From an uncultured Xanthomonas sp. (GTDB lineage Bacteria; Pseudomonadota; Gammaproteobacteria; Xanthomonadales; Xanthomonadaceae): a stretch of DNA of 64,000 bases. How positions within the stretch are numbered: the first letter of the stretch is position 1; every line of letters starts with the position of its first letter. Below, piece after piece: positions 1-8,788 of the stretch. A model generated the notes under the pieces. That model was not told the origin of the DNA, made no database searches, and worked only from the letters and a program-made list of their open reading frames with translations. The stretch is from contig CALTTS010000010.1 in the NCBI GenBank assembly GCA_943912265.1, positions 1 to 64,000 on the forward strand, read 5' to 3'. The translations under genes were made by a program, and so were the position numbers.

Positions 1-804
1 GAGTACTTCGGCGAGCAGCTGGACGGCTTCGCCTTCACCAAGCTGGGCTGGGTGCAGAGCTACGGCAGCCGCTGCGTGAAGCCGCCGATCATCTACGGCG
101 ACGTCGCCCGCCCGGCACCGATGACGGTGTACTGGTCGGCCTACGCGCAATCGCTGACCACGCGGCCGATGAAGGGCATGCTGACCGGCCCGGTGACGGT
201 GCTGCAGTGGTCCTTCGTGCGCGACGACCAGGAGCGCGCGCGCACCTGCCGGCAGATCGCGCTGGCGTTGCGCGACGAAGTCACCGATCTGGAAGCGGCC
301 GGCATCAAGGTGATCCAGATCGACGAGCCGGCCATCCGCGAAGGCCTGCCGCTGCGCCGCGGCGACTGGGCCGCGTACCTGGGCTGGGCGGTGGAATGCT
401 TCCGCCTGAGCGCCTCGGGCGTGCGCGACGACACCCAGATCCACACCCACATGTGCTACTCCGAGTTCAACGACATCATCGAGGCGGTGGCGGCGATGGA
501 CGCCGACGTGATCTCGATCGAGACCTCGCGCTCGCGCATGGAACTGCTGGATGCCTTCGTGAAGTTCCGCTATCCCAACGCGATCGGCCCGGGCGTGTAC
601 GACATCCATTCCCCGCGCGTGCCCGGCGTGGCCGAAATGGTGGAGCTGCTGCGCAAGGCGCGCGACGTGCTCGCGCCCGAGCAGTTGTGGGTCAATCCGG
701 ACTGCGGCCTGAAGACCCGCGGCTGGCCGGAAACCGTGGCCGCACTGGAAGCGATGGTCGAGGCCGCGCGCATCCTGCGCGCCGAGCTGGCGCAGGCGGC
801 CTGA
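1..804 (+). CDS. metE: Cobalamin-independent methionine synthase, C-terminal part (partial)
   Basis: The reading frame is open from the first base and ends at TGA 802-804, so this is the last 267 codons of a protein normally about 750 residues long. MetE transfers a methyl group from 5-methyltetrahydropteroyl-polyglutamate to homocysteine to make methionine in the cytosol. The catalytic barrel is recognisable: IQIDEPAIREG, then HTHMCYSEFNDII with the zinc-ligand His and Cys, then the Glu of ISIETSRS, and near the end WVNPDCGLKTRGW, which holds the last zinc Cys. The N-terminal domain lies outside the window. No terminator is obvious before the next gene. Confidence 0.95.
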   Translation, partial: EYFGEQLDGFAFTKLGWVQSYGSRCVKPPIIYGDVARPAPMTVYWSAYAQSLTTRPMKGMLTGPVTVLQWSFVRDDQERARTCRQIALALRDEVTDLEAAGIKVIQIDEPAIREGLPLRRGDWAAYLGWAVECFRLSASGVRDDTQIHTHMCYSEFNDIIEAVAAMDADVISIETSRSRMELLDAFVKFRYPNAIGPGVYDIHSPRVPGVAEMVELLRKARDVLAPEQLWVNPDCGLKTRGWPETVAALEAMVEAARILRAELAQAA

Positions 805-862
805 CCTGCGGCAACGCATGCCGGGGCGGAACACCGCCCCGGCCTTCACCGGAGACTCCCGC

Positions 863-1536
863 ATGACCGTTGCCGCCGCCCGCCCGCGCCTGCAGCTCCC
901 GCAGGGCAACCGTTTGTTGCTGCATTCCTGCTGCGCGCCGTGTTCGGGCGAATTGATGGAAGCCTGTCTCGCGTCCGGCATCGGCTACACGATTTTTTCT
1001 GCAACCCGACATCCATCCGCTGAAGGAGTACGCACTGCGCAAACAGGAGAGCATCCGTTTTGCCGAAAAACATGGCGTGCCCGTCGTCGATGCCGACTAC
1101 GACACCGACAACGGGTTCGCTCGTGCCAAGGGCATGGAGAACGCGCCCGAGCGCGGCATCCGCTGCACGATGTATTTCGACATGCGCTTCGAGCGCACCG
1201 CGCTGCATGCGCACGAACACGGCTTCCCGGTGATGACCCGCTCGCTGGGCATCTCGCGCTGGAAGAACATGGCGCAGATCAACGACTGCGGACATCGCGC
1301 CGCCGCGCCCTGCGGGAGGCCGGCGTACTGGGCACGACTGGCGCAAGGGCGGCGGCAGCCAGCGCATGGTCGAAATCTCCAAGCGCGAGCATTTCTACCA
1401 GCAGGAATACTGCGGCTGCGTGTATTCGCTGCGCGACAGCAACCGCCATCGGCAGGCGCAGGGACGCGGCAAGATCAGGCTCGGAGTGCTCTACTACGGC
1501 AACCCGCCCGCACCGGCCGCCACCCGCGATGATTGA
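863..1536 (+). pseudogene. queH: Epoxyqueuosine reductase QueH, frameshifted
   Basis: QueH reduces epoxyqueuosine to queuosine in tRNA. Start ATG 863; the first stretch carries the iron-sulfur motif CCAPCSGE (frame 2). Family similarity then continues in frame 3 (HPLKEYALRKQESIRF through RSLGISRWKNMAQINDCG), and ends in frame 1 (WRKGGGSQRMVEISKREHF, then QEYCGCVYSLRD), closing at TGA 1534-1536. The first break falls at the T run near 992-1007, where the expected IFFCNPDIHP needs about two extra bases; the second is near 1326-1333, after a YW where about two bases are missing. All catalytic segments survive, so this is either a recent pseudogene or a set of assembly indels. The last codons overlap the acetyltransferase start. 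Confidence 0.8.
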
Positions 1537-2029
1537 GATCCGCCCGCACGCCACATCCGACACCGAAGCCCTGCTTGCATTGATCCTCGGCATCCAGCGC
1601 GGAGAATTCGGCCTGCCGATCAGCCGCGAGGACCAGCCGGACCTGCTCGACGTGGCCGGGTTCTACCGGCGCGGCAACGGCGAATTCTGGGTGGCCGACG
1701 GCGGTGAAGGCAGCATCGCCGGTTCGGTGGCGCTGATCGACATCGGCGATGGCCGCATGGCGCTGCGCAAGATGTTCGTCGCGCCCGCGCAACGCGGCGA
1801 CGGGCTGGCCGCGCGCCTGCTCGACGTCGCGCTGGTGCATGCGCGTGCGCACGACGCGCGCGAAGTGCTGCTGGGCACCACCGATGCCTTCCGCGCCGCA
1901 CACCGCTTCTACGAGAAGCACGGCTTCGCCCGCATCGACCGCGATGCGCTGCCGGCCGCGTTCCCGGTGATGGCGGTGGACACGCGCTTCTACCGGCTCG
2001 CGCTCGCCGCACCGGTGCCCGTGGCGTAG
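1529..2029 (+). CDS. GNAT family N-acetyltransferase
   Basis: A 166-residue protein of the GNAT fold, which moves an acetyl group from acetyl-CoA to an amine; the substrate cannot be read from sequence. The acetyl-CoA loop is seen in LRKMFVAPAQRGDGLAARLL, and the C-terminal AAHRFYEKHGFARI segment is typical of motif B. The start ATG 1529 lies inside the last codons of the queH remnant, so the two may have been translationally coupled. The 3' end overlaps the convergent LysR gene by 40 bases. Confidence 0.85.
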   Translation: MIEIRPHATSDTEALLALILGIQRGEFGLPISREDQPDLLDVAGFYRRGNGEFWVADGGEGSIAGSVALIDIGDGRMALRKMFVAPAQRGDGLAARLLDVALVHARAHDAREVLLGTTDAFRAAHRFYEKHGFARIDRDALPAAFPVMAVDTRFYRLALAAPVPVA

Positions 2030-2898
2030 GTTTCGCGCACCAGCGCCAGCCAGGCCTGCGCGGCATGCGAGAGGAAGGCGCTGCGCCGCCACACCATCGC
2101 CATGTGCCAGTCCATGTCCGGCTCGTCGAGCAGGGCCACCGCCACGTCCGGGCGGCGGCGGTCCTCGGCGATCATCCGCGGCAGCAGGGCCACGCCCATG
2201 CCGGCCGCGGCCAGCGCGACGATGAAGGCGATCTGGCCGCTGCGGGTGGCTTCGCGCGGCTCGAAGCCGCGCTTGCGGCAGGCGGCGAGGATGCGCCGGT
2301 TGAGCGCGAAACCGCGTTCGAACATCACGAACGGCTCGTCGCGCAGTTCGGCCAGCTTGAGCTTGCGGCGGCGGGCCAGCGGATGCGTGGCTGCCAGCAC
2401 CACGGTCATCGGCTCGCGCCGCACCGGCTGCGCGTCGAAGGCCTCGGCCACCGGCAGCAGGCTGCCGGCCAGTTCGATGCGCCCGCCCATCAGGCTTTCC
2501 TCCAGCGCCTCGCTGCCCTGTTCGAGCAGGTGCAGGTCGATGGACGGGTAGCGCGTGCGGTACGCGGCGAACAGCGGCGCGAACAGCATGTCGCTGCCCA
2601 GCGGCGGCAGGCCCAGGCGCAGCTCGCCACGGTGCAGGCCTTTCAGTTCGGCCAGCTCGGCGCGCAGGTCGTCGCGCTCCACCAGCATGGCCTGCGCGCG
2701 GCGGTACACCACCTCGCCGGCCTGGGTCATGCGCACGCCGTGGCGGTCGCGCTCCAGCAGCGGCATGCCGACCTCTTCCTCCAGCAGCGCAATCGCCTTG
2801 CTGACCGTGGGCTGGGTGGCGTGGATGGCGCGCGCCGCCGCCGAAAAACCGCCGTTGCGCACCACTTCAACGAATACCCGCAGATGCCTGATGTCCAT
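1990..2898 (-). CDS. LysR-family transcriptional regulator
   Basis: A 302-residue LysR regulator. The N-terminal winged helix is MDIRHLRVFVEVVRNGGF followed by AAARAIHATQPTVSKAI; the effector-binding domain runs from about residue 90 to 295. ATG 2898 is preferred over an upstream ATG at 2928 because family members begin with this MDIRHLRxF block. It is divergent from the cidA/lrgB-type pair starting at 2970. The same arrangement is known for CidR/YwbI regulators, so control of that pair is a reasonable inference. The 3' end overlaps the convergent acetyltransferase gene. The D-glutamate genes downstream of the pair are another possible target, since the dgc operon described elsewhere uses a LysR regulator (DgcR). 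Confidence 0.88.
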   Translation of the reverse strand: MDIRHLRVFVEVVRNGGFSAAARAIHATQPTVSKAIALLEEEVGMPLLERDRHGVRMTQAGEVVYRRAQAMLVERDDLRAELAELKGLHRGELRLGLPPLGSDMLFAPLFAAYRTRYPSIDLHLLEQGSEALEESLMGGRIELAGSLLPVAEAFDAQPVRREPMTVVLAATHPLARRRKLKLAELRDEPFVMFERGFALNRRILAACRKRGFEPREATRSGQIAFIVALAAAGMGVALLPRMIAEDRRRPDVAVALLDEPDMDWHMAMVWRRSAFLSHAAQAWLALVRETYATGTGAASASR

Positions 2899-2969
2899 GC
2901 CGTTCCAGAATGGATGGGATTCCGACAATTCATTTTACTTATGAACAGCCCGGGCGCATAACGTGCGCC

Positions 2970-3392
2970 ATGAGCATTGTCGAACTCCCTTCCGCACGCC
3001 CTCTGGTGCCGGTGCGGCGCTGGCTGCGCGGCAGCCGCCTGTGGCAAGTGCTGCTGATCGTCGGCCTGTGGGCTGGCGCCGAATGGCTGGTGCAGGCCAC
3101 GCATCTGCCGATCCCGTCCGGCATCGTCGGCATGATGATCCTGCTGCTGCTGCTCGGCCGGCAGTGGGTGGCGCCGCAGACGGTGTCCAAGGGCGCCGGC
3201 TGGCTGCTGGCGGAGATGCTGCTGTTCTTCGTGCCGGCGGCGATGATCCTGATGCAGAACCCGCAGATGTTCGGGCTGCTCGGGCTCAAGCTGCTGGCCA
3301 TCATCGTGGTGGGCACCATCCTGGTGATGGCCGCCACCGCGTTGACCATCGACGTGTTGTTCCGCTGGAGGCAGCGCCATGAAACTCGATGA
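2970..3392 (+). CDS. CidA/LrgA family membrane protein
   Basis: A 140-residue inner-membrane protein with four hydrophobic helices starting near residue 22 (LWQVLLIVGLWAGAEWLV), and the conserved LPIPSGIVGMMILLLLL segment. CidA/LrgA proteins work with a CidB/LrgB partner; they have been described as holin-like modulators of murein hydrolase activity and, more recently, as parts of pyruvate or small organic acid transport. ATG 2970 is chosen because it begins the family-like N-terminus; a longer reading from 2910 would run into the LysR promoter. It overlaps the next gene by 14 bases. Confidence 0.9.
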   Translation: MSIVELPSARPLVPVRRWLRGSRLWQVLLIVGLWAGAEWLVQATHLPIPSGIVGMMILLLLLGRQWVAPQTVSKGAGWLLAEMLLFFVPAAMILMQNPQMFGLLGLKLLAIIVVGTILVMAATALTIDVLFRWRQRHETR

Positions 3393-4086
3393 AACCGTGT
3401 TGTTCGGCTGGGCGTGGCCGCTGTTCTGGCTGCTTGCCACGCTGGTGTCGTATTACGCGGCCAAGGCGCTGTACAAGCGCCACCCGGCCGCGTGGAGCGC
3501 GCCGCTGATCCTCTCGCCGATCGCGCTGCTGCTGCTGGCCGCGCTGCTGCATGCGCGCTATGCCGACTACATGCGCGGCACCCACTGGCTCAGCGCGATG
3601 CTCGGCCCGGCCACCGTCGCCTTCGCGTTGCCGGTGTACCAGCAACGTGCCCTCATCAAGAAGCACTGGCCGCTGTTGTGCGCCGGCGTGGCAGTGGGCA
3701 GCACCGTGGCCATCGTCAGTGCCTACGGGCTGGCCACCCTGTTGCATCTGTCCAACGACCTGCGCCTGAGCCTGGCGCCGCGTTCGATCACCACGCCGCT
3801 GGCGATGGACGTGTCCACCATGGTCGGCGGCGTGCCGGGGTTGACGGCGGTGTTCGTCATCCTCACCGGCGTGTGCGGCTCGCTGGTCGGCCAACTGGTG
3901 CTGCGTTGCCTGCCGCTGCGCAGCGTGCTGGCGCGCGGGGCGATGTTCGGCATGGCCGCGCACGGCATGGGCGTGGCCAAGGCGCGCGAACTGGGCGAGG
4001 AGGAAGGCGCCATCGCCGGCCTGGTGATGGTGATGGCCGGCATGCTCAACGTGTTCGTCGGGCCGGTGCTGATCCGCTTGCTGTGA
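3379..4086 (+). CDS. LrgB/CidB family membrane protein
   Basis: A 235-residue polytopic inner-membrane protein, partner of the CidA/LrgA protein just upstream. Family landmarks: LAPRSITTPLAMDVSTMVGG in the middle and the C-terminal AHGMGVAKARELGEEEGAIA segment. It starts inside the upstream gene, which indicates translational coupling. Whether the pair exports an organic acid or modulates autolysis cannot be told from sequence. It lies next to genes for D-glutamate breakdown, but on the opposite strand. Confidence 0.93.
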   Translation: MKLDETVLFGWAWPLFWLLATLVSYYAAKALYKRHPAAWSAPLILSPIALLLLAALLHARYADYMRGTHWLSAMLGPATVAFALPVYQQRALIKKHWPLLCAGVAVGSTVAIVSAYGLATLLHLSNDLRLSLAPRSITTPLAMDVSTMVGGVPGLTAVFVILTGVCGSLVGQLVLRCLPLRSVLARGAMFGMAAHGMGVAKARELGEEEGAIAGLVMVMAGMLNVFVGPVLIRLL

Positions 4087-4131
4087 CGTGTGGCCGGCAC
4101 CGACCGGCCACGATCGCGACGCGGTGGCCGA

Positions 4132-5121
4132 TCACCCCCACAACGCGGGCGACGGCGGCAACATCACGCCGTCCTTGCTGGCGATGCCGTCCGGCCAGTC
4201 GTCTGCCTGCAGCAGCGGGCCGTCCAGATCGCAGACTTCGCATTGCTGTGCCAGCACCATGCCCGGCGCCACCGATATCGAACCGCCGAGCATGCAGCCC
4301 ACCATCAAGCGGAAGCCGGCATCGCGCGCCGCCTCTGCCAGCTCCAGACCCGCGGTCAGGCCGCCCACCTTGTCCAGCTTGATGTTGACGAACCGGTAGC
4401 GCCCCACCAGCCCGGCAAGATCCTCGCGCGTGGACAGGGATTCGTCGGCACACAACGGGATCTGCCCGGCATAGCCGGCCAAGCCGGCATCGGCGCCGAC
4501 TGCCACCGGCTGCTCGATCAAGTCGACGCCGAAGGGACGCAATTGCGGTTCCCACGCCAGCAGCTCGTCCACTTGCCATGCCTGGTTGGCATCGACGATC
4601 AGGCGTGCCCGCGGCGCGCCGCGGCGCACGGCCGCAATCGCATCCACCGGCGAGCCTTTCCCCACCTTCACCTTCAGCCATGGAAACCCGGCCCGCGCAC
4701 GCGCCGCCGCTTCATACGCATCGAGGCCACGGATGCCGATGGTGACCGCGCTGGCCACCGGCTCCCAGCACGGGGCCCGTGCAAGCTGCCAGACCGGCAC
4801 GCCGCCCAGCTTGGCCTGCAGATCCCACAAGGCCGCGTCCACCGCATGCCGCGCGCCGCCGGCGGGCAACAGTTCGAGCAGCCGCTGCCGATCGCAACCG
4901 GCCTCGATTTCCGCGCGCACATGCTCCAGCTGCTGCAACATGCTTTCCGGCGTTTCGCCGTGGTAGGCCACGCCGCCGGCCTCGCCGCGCCCGGTAACGC
5001 CGCGCTCGCGCACTTCGACGACCAGCACGCGCGCCTCGTCGCGCACGCCGCGTGCGATGGCAAAGGGCTCCTTCAGGCGCCAGGCATGCGGCCGGGCCTG
5101 CAACGTGCGCATCGATGCCAT
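4132..5121 (-). CDS. dgcA: N-acetyl-D-glutamate racemase DgcA (enolase superfamily)
   Basis: A 329-residue enolase-superfamily protein of the dipeptide-epimerase/muconate-lactonizing branch. The lysine pair WLKVKVGKG, the metal ligands in VDANQAW, EQPV and CADES, and the second catalytic Lys in NIKLDKVGG are all present. Read alone it would be called L-Ala-D/L-Glu epimerase. It lies two bases after a DUF1611/DgcN gene, and that pair matches the described D-glutamate catabolic module in which DgcN acetylates D-Glu and DgcA epimerises N-acetyl-D-Glu to the L form. The start is ATG 5121; a second ATG lies three codons in. Dipeptide epimerase activity remains possible. Confidence 0.82.
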   Translation of the reverse strand: MASMRTLQARPHAWRLKEPFAIARGVRDEARVLVVEVRERGVTGRGEAGGVAYHGETPESMLQQLEHVRAEIEAGCDRQRLLELLPAGGARHAVDAALWDLQAKLGGVPVWQLARAPCWEPVASAVTIGIRGLDAYEAAARARAGFPWLKVKVGKGSPVDAIAAVRRGAPRARLIVDANQAWQVDELLAWEPQLRPFGVDLIEQPVAVGADAGLAGYAGQIPLCADESLSTREDLAGLVGRYRFVNIKLDKVGGLTAGLELAEAARDAGFRLMVGCMLGGSISVAPGMVLAQQCEVCDLDGPLLQADDWPDGIASKDGVMLPPSPALWG

Positions 5122-5123
5122 GC

Positions 5124-6155
5124 TCAGCCCAGGATCGAAGCGATGACGTGATCCGCTGCGGTCCGCATCGGGTCGAACGCGGGCACGCCCAATTCGCGCG
5201 CAGCTTGCGCCAGCGCCTGTTCCGCGGCCGCGGCATCGAGCGCGGCCGTGTTGAGGCTGACGCCGGCCAGACGCGCGGCCGGGTTGGTCCTGCGCGCCAG
5301 ATCCACGTAGAGCCGCGCGGCCGAGGCCAGATCGGGCAATGGATACTCGGGCCAGCTGAGCACCTGCGTGCGCAAGGGGTCGTGGCAGAGGATCAACGCA
5401 TCCGGCTGCGAACCATGCAGCAACCCCAGGGTGACCCCCGCATAGGCCGGGTGGTAGATCGAGCCCTGGCCTTCGATGAGATCCCAATGTTCCGGCTCGG
5501 CGGCCGGAGAAATGCACTCGGCCGCACCAGCGATGAAATCGGCGACCACCGCATCGATGGCGATGCCCGCGCCGGCAATCATGATCCCGGTCTGTCCAGT
5601 GGCGCGGAAATCGGCATCCACACCGCGCTTGCGCATCGCATCGGCCAATGCGAGCGCGGTGTATTTCTTGCCCAGCGCACAATCGGTGCCGACCATTGCC
5701 GCGCGCTTGCCGCTGCGCCGCTTGCCCGTGGCACGGGGCAGATCGGCCGGGGGACGGCGCACATCCACCAGCCGGCTGCCGGCCGAAGCGGCCGCCAATG
5801 CCAGGCCGGACACCGTGGCCAACGGCGTATGCAGGCCACTGACGATGTCCAGACCGGCTTCGGCCGCTGCCGTCAGCATTGGCGCCCAATGCGCCGGGAT
5901 GCGCCCGCCCGTCGGGGTCACGCCGATCAGCAACGAACGCGCGCCTGCAAATGCCGCTGCCTCCGGGGACATCTCGGGCAAGCCCAAATCCACCGTGCCA
6001 CCGGGCATGTGCATCTGGCCGGTGCAGCTTTCCGGCGCCCAATCGCGCAGGCCGAACGCCGTCTTGGCCTTCAACGCATTGGTTTCTTCGCCGAGAAAAA
6101 GCAGGTATGGCCGGCGCAGGCTCACCACGTTCAACGCGGGCACGGTCACGGCCAT
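5124..6155 (-). CDS. dgcN: D-glutamate N-acetyltransferase DgcN (DUF1611 family)
   Basis: A 343-residue DUF1611 protein: an N-terminal Rossmann-like part (PYLLFLGEETNALKAKTAFG) and a C-terminal P-loop-like part with GTDCALGKKYTAL near residue 160 and LIEGQGSIYHPAYAGVTLG near residue 250. Characterised members, paired with a racemase, use acetyl-CoA to make N-acetyl-D-glutamate from D-glutamate. ATG 6155 is preceded by GGGAGAAC; longer upstream readings lack family similarity. It is the first gene of a two-gene operon with dgcA and is divergent from a LuxR-type regulator. The function is by family and context, not proven here. Confidence 0.82.
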   Translation of the reverse strand: MAVTVPALNVVSLRRPYLLFLGEETNALKAKTAFGLRDWAPESCTGQMHMPGGTVDLGLPEMSPEAAAFAGARSLLIGVTPTGGRIPAHWAPMLTAAAEAGLDIVSGLHTPLATVSGLALAAASAGSRLVDVRRPPADLPRATGKRRSGKRAAMVGTDCALGKKYTALALADAMRKRGVDADFRATGQTGIMIAGAGIAIDAVVADFIAGAAECISPAAEPEHWDLIEGQGSIYHPAYAGVTLGLLHGSQPDALILCHDPLRTQVLSWPEYPLPDLASAARLYVDLARRTNPAARLAGVSLNTAALDAAAAEQALAQAARELGVPAFDPMRTAADHVIASILG

Positions 6156-6442
6156 GTTCTCCCGATGGCATGTCCCCGCGTCTTGTCTTGCATGCGCCTT
6201 CTCCGGTCGGACTGGCCCGGGCCGTCGCGGCTTGGGCATGCCTCGATTTGACCACCCCGCACGACGCGGCGAATCGGAAGAAACCCTCATCCTCGGCCTG
6301 CGATCGCCTCTCGGCGGATCGCTTGCCGGCATGCAAGGCAGGTGCTAAAAAACCGTCACGCGGATGCAATGAAGCCGCACCGCTGCACGGAGGGGTTCCA
6401 TCCGGATTCCCGAGGCGTCGCCCGAATTTCGCCACGCATGCC

Positions 6443-7564
6443 ATGTTGATGCTTGATGCCCTTCCCCCGCAGGCGCCCGCGAACGGCGGCGACACCGACC
6501 GTGCCGCCCTGATCAAGTCGCTCGACATGGCCTCGCTGTGGCAATCCTGCGCATCCCTGATCAGCAAGGCCCTGCCTTGCCATTCGTGCAGCCTGCTGTT
6601 CGACATCGACGGCTACCAGCCGCATCAGGGCCGGCATCATCTGAGCGCGGGGTAGGAGGACGGAACGCGCATGGTCAACAGCCTCGACGTGGCGGCGCCG
6701 TATCTCGATGCAAACCCGAAAATCCCCTGGTACACGTTCTCGCAGATCGCACGACAGGACGTGAATGCCGGCGAGCGGCTCAAGGCACAAAACCCGTCGC
6801 CCGGCTGGCAGGACTTCATCCACATGGCGTTCTGGAACGGCGCGCATCTGGAGGCCGTGCTGAGCATCCGCCTGCATGCAGACCATGCACGGCTCAGCGC
6901 GCGCGAGCTCGGCTTCCTGGCCGACCTCTATCCGCTGCTGGATGCCAGCCTGCAGCGCGTGCGCGCACTGGAGTCCGAGCGCGGCCGCCACCATGCGCTG
7001 ACAACCGTGCTGCACGGGTTGCCGCTGGCCGTCATCCTGCTCGACGACCACCTCGCGCCGTCCTGCATGTCGCTCGAAGCCATCCGCATCTGCCGGCGCT
7101 GGAGCACCGACACCGAGCGCGCGGGACGGTTGCCGAATGCCATCGATGCGCCGTTGCGCGAGTGGTTCCCGCGCACCGCGGCGGCATCGGTGGGCCCCGG
7201 TGACGAACCATCGCCGGGAACATCGCTGTCCCTCCGGCACCCGAGCCGTCCGCACCTGCAACTGCGCGTGGAGATCGGTTTCACCCCGCGCAGGCCCGGC
7301 GAGCGTGCCCATCACCTGCTCATCCTGAGTACCGGCGGCGAGGGCGAGGGCATCGACGCCAGCTCGCCACGCACGCTGTCGCTATTGCAATGCCTGTCGC
7401 CCAGGGAGAGAAAAGTCGCGCTGCTGGTGGCCGGCGGGCTGCGCAACGACATGATTGCGCAGAAGCTGTGCCGCTCGCGCAAGACGATCGAAAGCCAGAT
7501 CAGCTCCATCTTCCGGAAATTGAACGTCGGCAACCGCACCCAGCTGGCCCGCCTGTTCGATTGA
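6443..7564 (+). pseudogene. LuxR-family regulator interrupted by an in-frame TAG
   Basis: Reading from ATG 6443 gives 70 codons and then TAG at 6653-6655. The same frame continues without a break to TGA 7562-7564 and ends in a textbook LuxR helix-turn-helix, LSPRERKVALLVAGGLRNDM followed by SRKTIESQISSIFRKLNVGN. With the stop read through, the protein would be about 373 residues: an N-terminal sensory region and a C-terminal DNA-binding domain. An internal ATG at 6671 could restart translation and give a 297-residue product with the DNA-binding domain. Both halves keep normal codon use, so the mutation is recent, or is a base-call error. It is divergent from dgcN and convergent with the class A hydrolase. 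Confidence 0.75.
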
Positions 7565-7596
7565 ACCACATCGCGCCGGCGCCGGTTGCCACCGGC

Positions 7597-8658
7597 TCAC
7601 TCCCGGCCGGCAAACAGGAAATAGTCGTGCGCGGCGCGGGCGACCTGCGCCATCATCCGGTCCTTGGCGGCATCGTCCTGCTCGGACTTCTCGAACACCG
7701 CGATGACGACCCGGCCGCGTCCGGACGGCAGCGTGATCACGCCGACATCGTTGGCCACGTCGTCCACCGAGCCGGTCTTGTGCGCCACCGGCGTGGCGTC
7801 GGGCAACATGCCCTTGAGCCGCTGCCGGCCGGTACGGCAGTCGAGCATGATCGATTCGAGCACGGCGGCAGTGGCCGGCTTGAGCACCTTGCCCTGCCAC
7901 ACGCGCGACAGCAGCGTGGCCATGCCGGCCGGCGTGCTGGTGTCGCGCGGATCGGCGTCGTAGGCCAGGCGCAGGGCGCGGGATTCGGCCGGATCATGGT
8001 GCTGCGCTTCCAGCCTGGCGTAGGCGGCCGGGCTCAACGGCGCAGCCTGCGAGGCCGAGGCATCGCCATAGAAGTTGGCCAGCATCTCCCAGATGTAGCG
8101 GTCCACGCGGATGCCCTCGATACCCAGCGCATGCAGCCGCGCCGCCACCGCAGCGGTGCCGCCGCCGAGCTTGATCAGGATGTCGGTGGCGTTGTTGTCG
8201 CTGACCGTGAGCATCATGTGCAGCAGGTCGTGCACGGTGATCGCCGAACCCGGCGTGAGGTGGGTGTCGATCGGCCCGCCCATGCCCGGATAGATGTCTT
8301 CCACCTTCAGCATGACCGGCTGCTGCAGGTCGAGCTTGCCTTCGTCCACCAGACTGAGGATGTGCACGGCCACCGGCACCTTGACGGTGCTGGCCATCGG
8401 AAAGCCGATCTGCGGATTCACCGAGGCCGTGCGGCCGCTGTCCAGATCGAGCACGTACACGCCGATCTGGCCGTCGAAAGGCGCGGTGATGCGGTCCAGT
8501 TCCGCCTGCAGGCCGGCAGCCGGTTTGCCGTGTGCGAATGCTGGTGCGGCCACGGCCGGCGTGCACATGGCCAATGCCAGCGCGGGAAGCAACACCCAGC
8601 GCGACAAGCGGCGCCGCTTGCGCGCATGCGCGGAAACCGCGGCATGGGATGCCGTCAT
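7597..8658 (-). CDS. Class A beta-lactamase-fold serine hydrolase with enlarged omega loop
   Basis: A 353-residue exported protein with a signal region (RRRLSRWVLLPALALAM). Class A hallmarks are all present: STVK with the nucleophile Ser in FPMASTVKVPV, SDN in TVSDNNATD, a WEMLAN block matching WExxLN (the general-base Glu and Asn), and KTG in AHKTGSVDD. Between WEMLAN and RDTSTP there are about 44 residues where TEM-type enzymes have about 9, and DR to WE is two residues longer. The omega loop is therefore strongly extended. It could be a beta-lactamase or a peptidase acting on cell-wall or D-peptides. ATG 8658 follows AGGAG at good spacing. It is the last gene of a run with dmpA and the TonB receptor. 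Confidence 0.82.
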   Translation of the reverse strand: MTASHAAVSAHARKRRRLSRWVLLPALALAMCTPAVAAPAFAHGKPAAGLQAELDRITAPFDGQIGVYVLDLDSGRTASVNPQIGFPMASTVKVPVAVHILSLVDEGKLDLQQPVMLKVEDIYPGMGGPIDTHLTPGSAITVHDLLHMMLTVSDNNATDILIKLGGGTAAVAARLHALGIEGIRVDRYIWEMLANFYGDASASQAAPLSPAAYARLEAQHHDPAESRALRLAYDADPRDTSTPAGMATLLSRVWQGKVLKPATAAVLESIMLDCRTGRQRLKGMLPDATPVAHKTGSVDDVANDVGVITLPSGRGRVVIAVFEKSEQDDAAKDRMMAQVARAAHDYFLFAGRE

Positions 8659-8788
8659 CGGGGAACTCCTGATCGGGTTGGGGAAATGAAGGGCCGGAAT
8701 CGGCATCGAGCCTTGCACCGGACGCTGATGCTCCGCCACAAGACGCAGGCAACGCGGTGCCTTCGCAACGGCCAGCCAGCCGGTCTCG

